The position numbers and the translations under genes are program-made. The notes under the pieces are model-generated. The model worked only from the letters and a program-made list of their open reading frames with translations, had not been told where the DNA came from and did no database searches. Positions 56,701 through 60,000 of a stretch of 60,000 nucleotides of DNA are shown in pieces (position 1 is the first letter of the stretch; every line of letters starts with the position of its first letter). Source of the stretch: Owenia fusiformis. Its lineage: Eukaryota > Annelida > Polychaeta > Sabellida > Oweniidae. The stretch lies in NCBI GenBank assembly GCA_903813345.2, contig CAIIXF020000009.1, forward strand, positions 38,559,759 to 38,619,758, in the 5' to 3' direction.

Positions 56701-59321
56701 GTATAATAAAAAGTGTCTGTTGTTTAATGCATAGTGCCTGTTGAAGAATACATTGTGGGCCTATTGCATAATACATTGTGCCTATTGTGTAATGCATAGT
56801 GCCTTTTGTTTAATGCATTGTGCCTATTGTATAATTGTATTGTATTTTGTTTGCCACAAATGAAGGTGAGCACTTACCTCTTGGGTATATCCTGTATATG
56901 TGTGGTCGCAATTTATGCAAATAATCCTGAAAGACAAACCCAGAAACCCCTCCTGTTAGCAGACAGATGCTTATCTTCAATAAGTGGATATTCATTATTC
57001 AAACTTGGAAAGTATCAGGTGTGTGGTTCACGAGCACGGATCTCTGTTAGCGAGTTGAGAAATATGTTTGGGACCGAGGAAATGATGGTGCGCGACTAAA
57101 GATTTCTTGTTCGCAACGTGAGAATGGTGGTTCGAGCGCAAGGAATGTAGTTCGCGAGCTCAGAACTGAGTTCAAAATGTTGCATATAGTCTTGTTTTAT
57201 CATATTACCCCTAATGAGATATAAAACAATGATTGGCCATTTCTTAAATATCTTAATTTTCATTTTAGTTCCTGATGGGCAAAGGGTAACCATATTTTAC
57301 CATAATAGTAATCTAAGTATGAGACGCTACTGTGTGAATATGACACAATCAAAGTTGTTCTGGTCTAAAATTGTGACATCATCCTCATATGTGGGGCTGG
57401 CAAATATTCAGCACATTCTGCGTTACTCAATTAAACTTGAATAAAATGTTGGGCTTCTATCATAAGGTGAATGTTAACCAATTAGTTGATTACAGTTTGC
57501 ATGGATATTTATTATTATTTTAGGGACACAATTAGTTCTTGCTTTAGAGGAACTGAAAGAGGTGGTATCCTGACTACACATTACATGGAAGAGGCTGATG
57601 CTCTTTGTAACAGGGTTGCCATCATGGTCAATGGACAGATGGAGTGAGTTACCATCACTCATATCACAACATTCCTTTAAAGCTGTTTTTTCTTCGTTTA
57701 ATTTGATTAAATGAATTTGATTTGATTACCTGTATATTTGGGTATCTTAGTAAATTCAAAGCATTGCCCACATTTTTCACAAAACTGTATGTGTCATGAA
57801 ATATTATATTAGTTTCAATTATGATCAAACATTTCACCAATGAAGCAGACAGTTGCCCACTTAATATTGCATACAGGGTGACCCCAAATATGTTACCCTC
57901 TAGTTTTGGAAATAACTCTCAATTATGAAGAAACTTCATGAATTTTCTTGTGAAGTGTTCAATTCATGAAACATTGCTGTACTTAAATAGCATGAACAAT
58001 TTAAAGATTTAGAGATATCATGTTTTACCTGGAGGCATTAAATGACACCAAATCAATCAAAAATGTAAGTTAGGAAATCTGTCTTTTTAAACTTAACAAT
58101 CAAGCAATCAGTTTATATATTTGACAAAATTATTTTAGAAAATTGGTAGATATGACATTGATGCTATGTGTGAAAGTAATTTAGAAGTTACTCAAATAAT
58201 GGCGTAAACAGAAATCTGAATTTCAAAATAAAATTGAACATTTTTGGACAATTTCACACGAGAGCATACCTGGATTGAAAGCGTAATTACTCTATATCTC
58301 AAAATCATAGGTGTAATTTAAGTAAACCACTGTTTTCTCAATTGAACTTTCTATATTCAAAAAATCATAAAAATTACATCATATCTGAGAAAGTTATCCC
58401 AAAATTAGAAGGTAACATATTTTGGGGATCACCCAGTATAAAGAATACATTGCACATTCTGCTTTTAAATTCAATATATTTTGATTTTTTTTCATTATAT
58501 TTGAAAAAGAAGTTAATAATCACCGTGACATTGTTCAGTGGAATTTATATCATTAAAACATTACTTTGGGTCAATAATTCTTTTTGATAACTTTCAGATG
58601 CATTGGATCAACACAGCGACTGAAAGACAGACATGGTAAAGGGTATGTTCTTGAAGTAAAACTTCAGGTGGTATCTAACGATTCTGCCGAACTGGAAGAC
58701 CGAGTTGAGGGTCTAGATGAATTTGTTCAGGGTGTTTTCCCAACATCTGAGAGAATGGAATGCTTTGGTGAGCGGATCACATATAAACTGCCCCAGTCTG
58801 ATGTGACATCTTTAGCAACAGCATTTAGTGCACTAGAACAGGGTGAGCCAATTAGATTGTTAGAGACGTAACTCTAAATTTAATCCCTCAATGTGATGTT
58901 TCCATGTCATTCACGATGGTAGATAAAAAGAAGAATTACAAAGTGATAATTGCTTTCATGATATCTTAAAAAGTTTCTTCAAATTACAAGGGTAGTTTTT
59001 ATCAAATGGAAAGTGAAAGAAATTTATTAAAATATTTATTGTGAAATTGCAGGTAAGATGCAATTTAATATTGAGGAGTACAGCTTCAGCCAGTCCACCT
59101 TGGAGCAGGTGTTCTTAGAGTTTGCCAAGAGGCAGAAAGAAGAAGAAATCGATGACAAAGATGAAGAGCTTGTGAAGGCTGAAGCAGCAAAAGAACGTTC
59201 AAATTCTGCACGCCGCAGATTGAACTCGCAACATTCCAGGACTGGATACTCAAATCTTGGAGCTGAAGCTGATGATATAACTGCCCAAGTGAAGAAACCA
59301 GCAGTGAGCACATATCTCTGA
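32685..59321 (+). CDS. ABCA5: ABCA-family (ABCA5-like) full lipid-type ABC transporter, 33 coding exons
   Basis: Joining the 33 exons listed separately gives 5250 nt with consistent phases and one stop: 1749 residues, against roughly 1640 for vertebrate ABCA5. Order: N-terminal TM segment (31-47), large extracytoplasmic loop, TM cluster (about 229-440), NBD1 (Walker A GHNGAGKT 540-547, LSGGQ 641-645, Walker B IIFLDE 661-666, H-loop TTH 695-697), second TM domain with another large loop, and NBD2 (Walker A GPNGAGKT 1401-1408, LSGGT 1500-1504, Walker B to DE 1524-1525, TTHYMEEAD). All catalytic motifs are intact. The motif [15 protein letters not shown] and the tail [14 protein letters not shown] are typical of the ABCA5/6/8/9/10 branch. 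ABCA5 acts in lysosomal/endosomal lipid and sterol handling; substrate here is inferred only from family. Introns 1-4, 6-8, 10, 11, 14, 15, 17, 19, 21-23 and 32 hold nothing I recognise. Confidence 0.93.
33361..33760 (+). CDS. ABCA5: ABCA exon 2
   Basis: Acceptor TTTCCAG, donor AAG|GTGAGC. Encodes the first TM segment and most of the first extracytoplasmic loop. Ends in phase 1. Confidence 0.92.
34347..34459 (+). CDS. ABCA5: ABCA exon 3
   Basis: Acceptor TTTCAAG, donor GGG|GTATGT. Loop region ending AVIDAEIIG, similar to the family's conserved stretch before TM2. Restores phase 0. Confidence 0.85.
34601..34824 (+). CDS. ABCA5: ABCA exon 4
   Basis: Encodes TM2 and the hallmark [15 protein letters not shown] cytosolic loop. 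Donor TTG|GTAAGT in phase 2. Confidence 0.92.
35494..35694 (+). CDS. ABCA5: ABCA exon 5
   Basis: TM3 and TM4 ([14 protein letters not shown] and [15 protein letters not shown]). Donor CAG|GTATGT in phase 2. Confidence 0.92.
36035..36302. mobile_element. GGCGTAGCCAG-ended MITE in intron 5
   Basis: Starts CATAGGCGTAGCCAGGG and, reversed, ends CAGGGGCGTAGCCAGC; a matching AAATG flanks both sides (36030-36034, 36303-36307). The interior shares 'ttttatttgaagcttctag' with the fold-back at 3729-4507, so the two are relatives. Confidence 0.65.
36723..36873 (+). CDS. ABCA5: ABCA exon 6
   Basis: TM5 and following loop ([14 protein letters not shown]). Acceptor TTTTTCCAG, donor CAG|GTAAAC. Confidence 0.9.
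37285..37432 (+). CDS. ABCA5: ABCA exon 7
   Basis: TM6 with [14 protein letters not shown] just before the first nucleotide-binding domain. Acceptor TTTTACAG, donor A|GTAAGA. Confidence 0.9.
37600..37783 (+). CDS. ABCA5: ABCA exon 8
   Basis: Linker between TM domain 1 and NBD1, containing [11 protein letters not shown] and IEPVSTEFK, both typical of the ABCA5 branch. Confidence 0.9.
37995..38056 (+). CDS. ABCA5: ABCA exon 9
   Basis: Start of NBD1 ([20 protein letters not shown]). Followed by the 4.2-kb intron that contains the antisense nested gene. Confidence 0.9.
38461..40089 (-). CDS. Intronless nested gene: predicted type II membrane protein, SGNH/PC-esterase-like
   Basis: 542 residues, uninterrupted, antisense inside intron 9 of the ABCA gene. 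ATG at 40089 and TGA ending at 38461; an AATAAA signal on the same strand (38439-38434) lies about 22 nt after the stop. Residues 5-27 ([20 protein letters not shown] and on) form one signal-anchor, so the bulk should be lumenal or extracellular. It is cysteine-rich with several N-x-S/T sequons. In the C-terminal half [10 protein letters not shown], then IIEGGPWDL, then CGHHYLC resemble the spaced blocks of SGNH/PC-esterase folds (nucleophile Ser, WDL block, final His). However, the usual GDS and D-x-x-H are not exact, so catalysis is uncertain. Lack of introns suggests a retrogene or a naturally single-exon gene. The exact family is not recognised. Confidence 0.8.
   Translation of the reverse strand: MTSLLHFLRIFVMITVSLIILTICIYVKMERQLVMSTIFKTLRQFGKTSIHEQKNNAEQSIGRFWREEIKINQMENEFVTDNPGHHTEKTNSTENVNDQEMALKTNWTFKYLYIKELVNEEKSRSRCHGENYEMLIYEQVRHMLENREAILNNDLDALTDFKEYGYSVQWELQENYDVIVILQETYRGVLSKGGSSFRIMVEGVHKYLCNIKDYFNGTYHVCCPNAPPCSNIEIIQMYTNFGAFNEITPLYPSLGVIANIALCEMETQRDLESFVEFMNKTIICNDDPGFMSRNGRWIQVNGTYKWGLHEDCLLEFISEKQANHCFKSLNSVMCSGQSHLRHTMVYFSALAGGKFPREKFKDWGFEHLHFLWTPKTKNIKTDITRYINETLSTRNQRDIVIIEGGPWDLRNLPLLEYWHTIKELIIPSIKSMRQTTLCGNVRFIWLNNVAFPHKPAFLFREYHKRSDFRAAAVNGLIYDLTRELNIDIIDHLMASSPRSIENVCGHHYLCPSNFSKPTEIEGDVGKTVAQMLFRQMCQSYLD
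40970..41880. repeat. Tandem repeat of ~110-145-bp units in intron 9
   Basis: About five degenerate copies of a unit with 'gtagtggagcgattttgttc', 'cttatgacactttgggtag' and 'ggccgccattttt' (unit anchors near 41191, 41336, 41448, 41590, 41716). The same family occurs inverted at 1-175. Confidence 0.8.
42304..42437 (+). CDS. ABCA5: ABCA exon 10 (NBD1 Walker A)
   Basis: Encodes [17 protein letters not shown], the first Walker A. Acceptor TTCCAG, donor TTG|GTAACA. Confidence 0.95.
42438..43064. other. Intron 10, no feature recognised
   Basis: AT-rich intronic DNA. Short open frames on both strands lack family features. Confidence 0.5.
43065..43217 (+). CDS. ABCA5: ABCA exon 11 (NBD1 Q-loop)
   Basis: Contains the Q-loop in [15 protein letters not shown]. 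Acceptor GATTACAG, donor CAG|GTAAAT; phase 0 both sides. Confidence 0.95.
43458..43577 (+). CDS. ABCA5: ABCA exon 12 (NBD1 signature)
   Basis: Contains the ABC signature LSGGQKRKL. Acceptor ATTTTAG, donor AAG|GTAAGC; phase 0 both sides. Confidence 0.95.
43819..43982. repeat. 41-bp x4 tandem repeat spanning the exon 13 acceptor
   Basis: The end 'gattgcacctctag' and following 'attatattt' recur every 41 bp (CACCTCTAG ending at 43859, 43900, 43941, then CACCTCCAG at 43982). The last copy is the splice acceptor of exon 13, and 'attatattt' is shared with the exon start. The intron thus holds three upstream acceptor-like copies. Confidence 0.93.
43983..44121 (+). CDS. ABCA5: ABCA exon 13 (NBD1 Walker B and H-loop)
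   Basis: Encodes [13 protein letters not shown] and [12 protein letters not shown]. Only the first of three duplicated donors (CAG|GTAGGA, intron starting 44122) joins exon 14 in frame to give ADILADRKAV, as conserved in the family. Confidence 0.93.
44071..44244. repeat. 58-bp x3 tandem duplication of the 3' end and donor of exon 13
   Basis: Copies begin at 44071, 44129 and 44187. Each repeats the end of exon 13 ('attgtattgaccactcactt' to 'gatattcttgcag') and a GT donor (44122, 44180, 44238). Because 58 is not a multiple of 3, use of donor 2 or 3 shifts the frame into an early stop. Confidence 0.95.
44394..44484 (+). CDS. ABCA5: ABCA exon 14
   Basis: [20 protein letters not shown], the conserved post-H-loop segment of NBD1. 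Acceptor TTTCACAG, donor GAC|GTAAGA. Confidence 0.95.
44683..44822 (+). CDS. ABCA5: ABCA exon 15
   Basis: C-terminal regulatory region after NBD1 ([16 protein letters not shown]). Acceptor ACTTCCAG, donor CAG|GTAAAT. Confidence 0.92.
44987..45103 (+). CDS. ABCA5: ABCA exon 16
   Basis: Ends with [15 protein letters not shown], the conserved close of ABCA NBD1. Acceptor TATTGCAG, donor TAG|GTAAGT, phase 1. Confidence 0.95.
45574..45585 (+). CDS. ABCA5: Candidate 12-nt microexon 17
   Basis: 'agaagataaaag' lies between a good acceptor (ATTGCTTACAG) and a GT donor (GTATGA). It adds four residues (E-K-I-K) in frame; the protein also reads through if it is skipped. Hence it may be alternatively used, or not an exon at all. 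Confidence 0.4.
46134..46559 (+). CDS. ABCA5: ABCA exon 18
   Basis: Acidic linker followed by the first TM segment of the second TM domain ([20 protein letters not shown]) and the start of the second large loop. Donor GGG|GTGAGT in phase 1. Confidence 0.92.
46976..47345 (-). pseudogene. Non-LTR retrotransposon (LINE) ORF2 C-terminal remnant
   Basis: On the minus strand a frame reads [19 protein letters not shown] then [11 protein letters not shown], stop, then [16 protein letters not shown] shifted frame follows with [18 protein letters not shown]. The C-x2-C...H...C arrangement and flanking wording match the zinc-binding tail of LINE reverse transcriptases. Stops and a frameshift show it is dead. 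It lies in intron 18, just before exon 19. Confidence 0.65.
47408..47547 (+). CDS. ABCA5: ABCA exon 19
   Basis: Part of the second extracytoplasmic loop ([20 protein letters not shown]). Acceptor TTTTCACAG, donor GGG|GTATGT. Confidence 0.9.
48108..48412. repeat. 98-bp x3 tandem duplication spanning the exon 20 acceptor
   Basis: 'tcttgtattactttctag' followed by 'tttgatgtcaactacac' recurs with exon starts at 48128, 48226 and 48324. Copies 2 and 3 are closer to each other than to copy 1. Only the third leads into the full exon; reading from the first reaches a stop within the second and third copies. Confidence 0.95.
48324..48474 (+). CDS. ABCA5: ABCA exon 20
   Basis: Encodes [20 protein letters not shown] of the second loop, with N-glycosylation sequons. 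Uses the last of three duplicated acceptors; donor A|GTAAGC in phase 1. Confidence 0.9.
48700..49450. repeat. Degenerate TTTCAA-rich reiterated region in intron 20
   Basis: Irregular reiteration of 'tttcaatcgtttcaa', 'cgtttcaagcatttcaatca' and 'ctgtttcgccgtttcaagca', interrupted by the tRNA-like element at 48973-49181. The same phrase occurs on both sides of that element. Confidence 0.8.
48973..49181 (+). mobile_element. 209-bp element with TG...CA ends and internal tRNA-like Pol III promoter
   Basis: Begins TGTAATGACC and ends GGGTCGTTACA, so the ends are both TG...CA and near inverted repeats. An exact CTAG duplication flanks it (48969-48972, 49182-49185). At 49025-49097 lies a tRNA-like segment with box A TGGCTCAGGGG (49032-49042) and a perfect box B GGTTCGATTCC (49076-49086). 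The acceptor and anticodon stems pair poorly, so this is a tRNA-derived element rather than a functional tRNA gene. It could be a SINE or a tiny LTR-type (TRIM or solo-LTR) element. Confidence 0.55.
49513..49631 (+). CDS. ABCA5: ABCA exon 21
   Basis: TM segment [19 protein letters not shown] ending in the cytosolic KDRE. Acceptor TATTTTAG, donor GAG|GTTTGT. Confidence 0.92.
50001..50132 (+). CDS. ABCA5: ABCA exon 22
   Basis: Cytosolic loop [15 protein letters not shown] and TM segment [19 protein letters not shown]. Phase 0 both sides. Confidence 0.93.
50405..50557 (+). CDS. ABCA5: ABCA exon 23
   Basis: TM segment [20 protein letters not shown]. Acceptor TTTTTAG, donor TAT|GTAAGG; phase 0. 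Confidence 0.93.
50558..51596. other. Intron 23, no feature recognised
   Basis: AT-rich intron without a recognisable repeat or gene. The 95-codon frame at 50993-51280 has no family features. Confidence 0.4.
51597..51682. repeat. 43-bp x2 tandem duplication spanning the exon 24 acceptor
   Basis: 'tgtactttcag' followed by 'ttgtcatttgtaccatatat' occurs twice, with exon starts at 51640 and 51683. Use of the first would add 43 nt and reach a stop soon after, so the second is the productive site. Confidence 0.95.
51683..51817 (+). CDS. ABCA5: ABCA exon 24
   Basis: TM and loop region ([31 protein letters not shown]). Donor AGG|GTAAGT; phase 0. Confidence 0.93.
52448..52543 (+). CDS. ABCA5: ABCA exon 25
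   Basis: Loop before the last TM segment ([17 protein letters not shown]). Acceptor ATTTGTAG, donor ATG|GTAAGA. A decayed acceptor-like copy ('ttttgtaggtgcactcg', then 'accaatccc') lies 47 bp upstream. Confidence 0.9.
52880..53006. repeat. ~127-bp hairpin-forming inverted repeat in intron 25
   Basis: Arms 'gaatgatttgaagt' and 'acttcaaatcattc' close a palindrome with further pairing of 'ccaatacaggatatat' and 'atatatcatgtattgc'. It ends 40 bp before the exon 26 start. A small MITE or hairpin. Confidence 0.7.
53047..53259 (+). CDS. ABCA5: ABCA exon 26
   Basis: Last TM segment ([19 protein letters not shown]), then the acidic linker [17 protein letters not shown] into NBD2, typical for the branch. 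Acceptor GATTTCAG, donor AAG|GTGAGC. Confidence 0.93.
53402..53700. repeat. 60-bp x5 tandem duplication spanning the exon 27 acceptor
   Basis: Five near-identical 60-bp units, each with 'tattgtacctattctag' followed by 'gctcccgttgtcatggtga'. Acceptor positions are 53441, 53501, 53561, 53621 and 53681. The unit is a multiple of three, but each upstream acceptor TAG is itself an in-frame stop, so only the last one opens exon 27. Confidence 0.97.
53682..53909 (+). CDS. ABCA5: ABCA exon 27 (NBD2 Walker A)
   Basis: Encodes the NBD2 start and [15 protein letters not shown], the second Walker A. Uses the fifth tandem acceptor; donor AAG|GTGGGC. Confidence 0.95.
54331..54503 (+). CDS. ABCA5: ABCA exon 28 (NBD2 Q-loop)
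   Basis: Contains [19 protein letters not shown], the second Q-loop. Acceptor CATTGTAG, donor ATT|GTGAGT, phase 2. Confidence 0.95.
54736..54811 (+). CDS. ABCA5: ABCA exon 29 (NBD2 signature)
   Basis: Contains [10 protein letters not shown], the second ABC signature. Acceptor CATTCCAG, donor AAG|GTCAGT. Confidence 0.95.
55089..55183 (+). CDS. ABCA5: ABCA exon 30 (NBD2 Walker B)
   Basis: Encodes [20 protein letters not shown], the second Walker B and D-loop. Donor GTG|GTGAGC, phase 2. Confidence 0.95.
55203..56850. repeat. 21-bp tandem array in intron 30 (~78 copies)
   Basis: Units close to 'tgttgtataatgcatagtgcc' and 'tattgtataatacattgtgcc' alternate as 42-bp dimers. Since 21 is a multiple of 3, open frames of 397 codons (plus) and 450 and 249 codons (minus) arise. 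They encode only 7-residue repeats and are not genes. Confidence 0.97.
56851..57523. other. Remainder of intron 30
   Basis: Contains a locally GC-richer stretch (57010-57170) with reiterated 'gttcgcgagc' and 'gttcacgagc' wording, otherwise nothing recognised. Open frames here have no family features. Confidence 0.4.
57524..57643 (+). CDS. ABCA5: ABCA exon 31 (NBD2 H-loop)
   Basis: Contains [20 protein letters not shown], the second H-loop. Acceptor TATTTTAG, donor GGA|GTGAGT, phase 2. Confidence 0.95.
57874..58436. mobile_element. Mariner-type MITE in intron 31
   Basis: Left end CAGGGTGACCCCAAATATGT and reversed right end CTGGGTGATCCCCAAAATAT, with TA on both sides (57872-57873, 58437-58438). 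The interior is AT-rich and non-coding. Confidence 0.7.
58598..58842 (+). CDS. ABCA5: ABCA exon 32
   Basis: Starts with the conserved [19 protein letters not shown] and continues the C-terminal regulatory domain of NBD2. Donor CAG G|GTGAGC, phase 1. Confidence 0.95.
59053..59321 (+). CDS. ABCA5: ABCA exon 33, terminal coding exon with stop
   Basis: Contains [20 protein letters not shown], the conserved ABCA C terminus. A charged, serine-rich tail of about 60 residues follows, longer than in vertebrate ABCA5, to TGA at 59319-59321. Confidence 0.95.
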
Positions 59322-59390
59322 GATAACATTCCACGTACAACTAATAATTACGAATAGAGCTATTTGATTTTGCTAGATCTACTACAATTA

Positions 59391-59526
59391 AATAAAATAA
59401 CATATCAGTAGTATGTCTAGCGCACTCAGTTATCATTGGAATGTGCTATACACTATTATCATATAGCTTTACAGCTGGGACTGAGATATGCTTATAGCTA
59501 GGGGGTTATCCAGATAACAAAATAAA
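59391..59526 (+). terminator. Candidate polyadenylation signals
   Basis: AATAAA at 59391-59396 and again at 59521-59526, about 70 and 200 nt after the stop codon. Either could end the ABCA transcript. The cleavage site cannot be chosen by eye. Confidence 0.5.
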
Positions 59527-60000
59527 GCCCTCCAAAATGTGAAGTACAAGGTATCAAGTATAATCAAGAAATTCTAGGTCTTGACCCTCAAAGGGGTCAG
59601 CTTTCAAACAGGGTTAGAAATAGGGTAAAACAATGAAAAAATACCACATAATATGTTTCAGCTATCTGCCAGATCCCAAATTATCTGAAAATGAGAAGAT
59701 ATCATAATTTATTTGCACCATCAAAAGATGTTCTTTTCTGGGAATATCTTAGCTTAAGTTCATCATTGTTGAAGATACATTTTCACTTTTTGAAGATAGA
59801 TATTCAGTAGATTCTGAATGACTCATGCTGTTTTCAAAGCTTTGATATTTAGAAATAAATAAAAGCTTATGGCATAGCCCATGGGTAGTATTAAAAGTCA
59901 CATGTTTGCTACAATTTTATTTAATGTGGTATATATATTAAAAAGTGACTTTATGTAAACATGGTGCAAGTAACTTGTTAAATGAACATGAAAATATGCA
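59527..60000. other. 3' flank, no gene seen
   Basis: AT-rich sequence without a recognisable gene or repeat. May include more of the ABCA 3' UTR. Confidence 0.4.

Noticed and set aside
58584-58871. Separate small gene starting at 58584
   Set aside because: It is exon 32 of the ABCA gene read through its splice sites; the acceptor at 58597 and donor at 58843 fit the family sequence.

Overview
The window is a piece of an animal (metazoan) nuclear genome. It carries a multi-exon ABC transporter gene with consensus GT-AG introns, many small inverted-repeat DNA transposons, and an intact Ty3/gypsy LTR retrotransposon. There is no bacterial-style gene organisation. The AT-rich composition, dense MITEs and an ABCA5-like gene suggest a bilaterian invertebrate, probably marine (lophotrochozoan or invertebrate deuterostome). 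The sequence alone does not fix the phylum.

Layout. 1-6058 is intergenic DNA packed with inverted-repeat elements: two mariner-type MITEs, a 1.9 kb element with a 6-bp target duplication and a nested fold-back, and a pogo-like MITE. 6059-24205 is one complete LTR retrotransposon on the minus strand. It has two apparently identical 4395-bp LTRs (mostly built of a 68/137-bp satellite-like tandem array), a primer-binding site, a polypurine tract, and a single 2753-aa Gag-Pol reading frame with a ~700-aa C-terminal extension that includes an RS-rich stretch. 24206-27160 holds further MITEs. 27156-27406 looks like a promoter, possibly bidirectional. 28869-30996 is a 2.1 kb DNA element with CAC...GTG ends, a 5-bp target duplication and about 14 copies of a 14-bp motif. 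31180-32442 is a 28-bp tandem array carrying some 35 GTAAGT donor-like hexamers in the sense orientation.

32685-59321 is a full-length ABCA-family (ABCA5-like) transporter gene. I traced 33 coding exons with compatible phases, giving a predicted 1749-aa protein with two transmembrane domains and two complete nucleotide-binding domains. Intron 9 contains an intronless gene on the opposite strand (38461-40089), predicted to encode a type II membrane protein with SGNH/PC-esterase-like features. Other introns hold a LINE remnant, a tRNA-like element with TG...CA ends, several MITEs and a ~1.6 kb array of 21-bp repeats.

The most unusual pattern is that tandem duplications (41, 58, 98, 43 and 60 bp; 2 to 5 copies) sit exactly across five splice sites of this one gene. 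In each case only the exon-proximal copy keeps the reading frame, so the extra copies are potential decoy splice sites. The second unusual object is the retrotransposon, for its satellite-filled LTRs and extended polyprotein.
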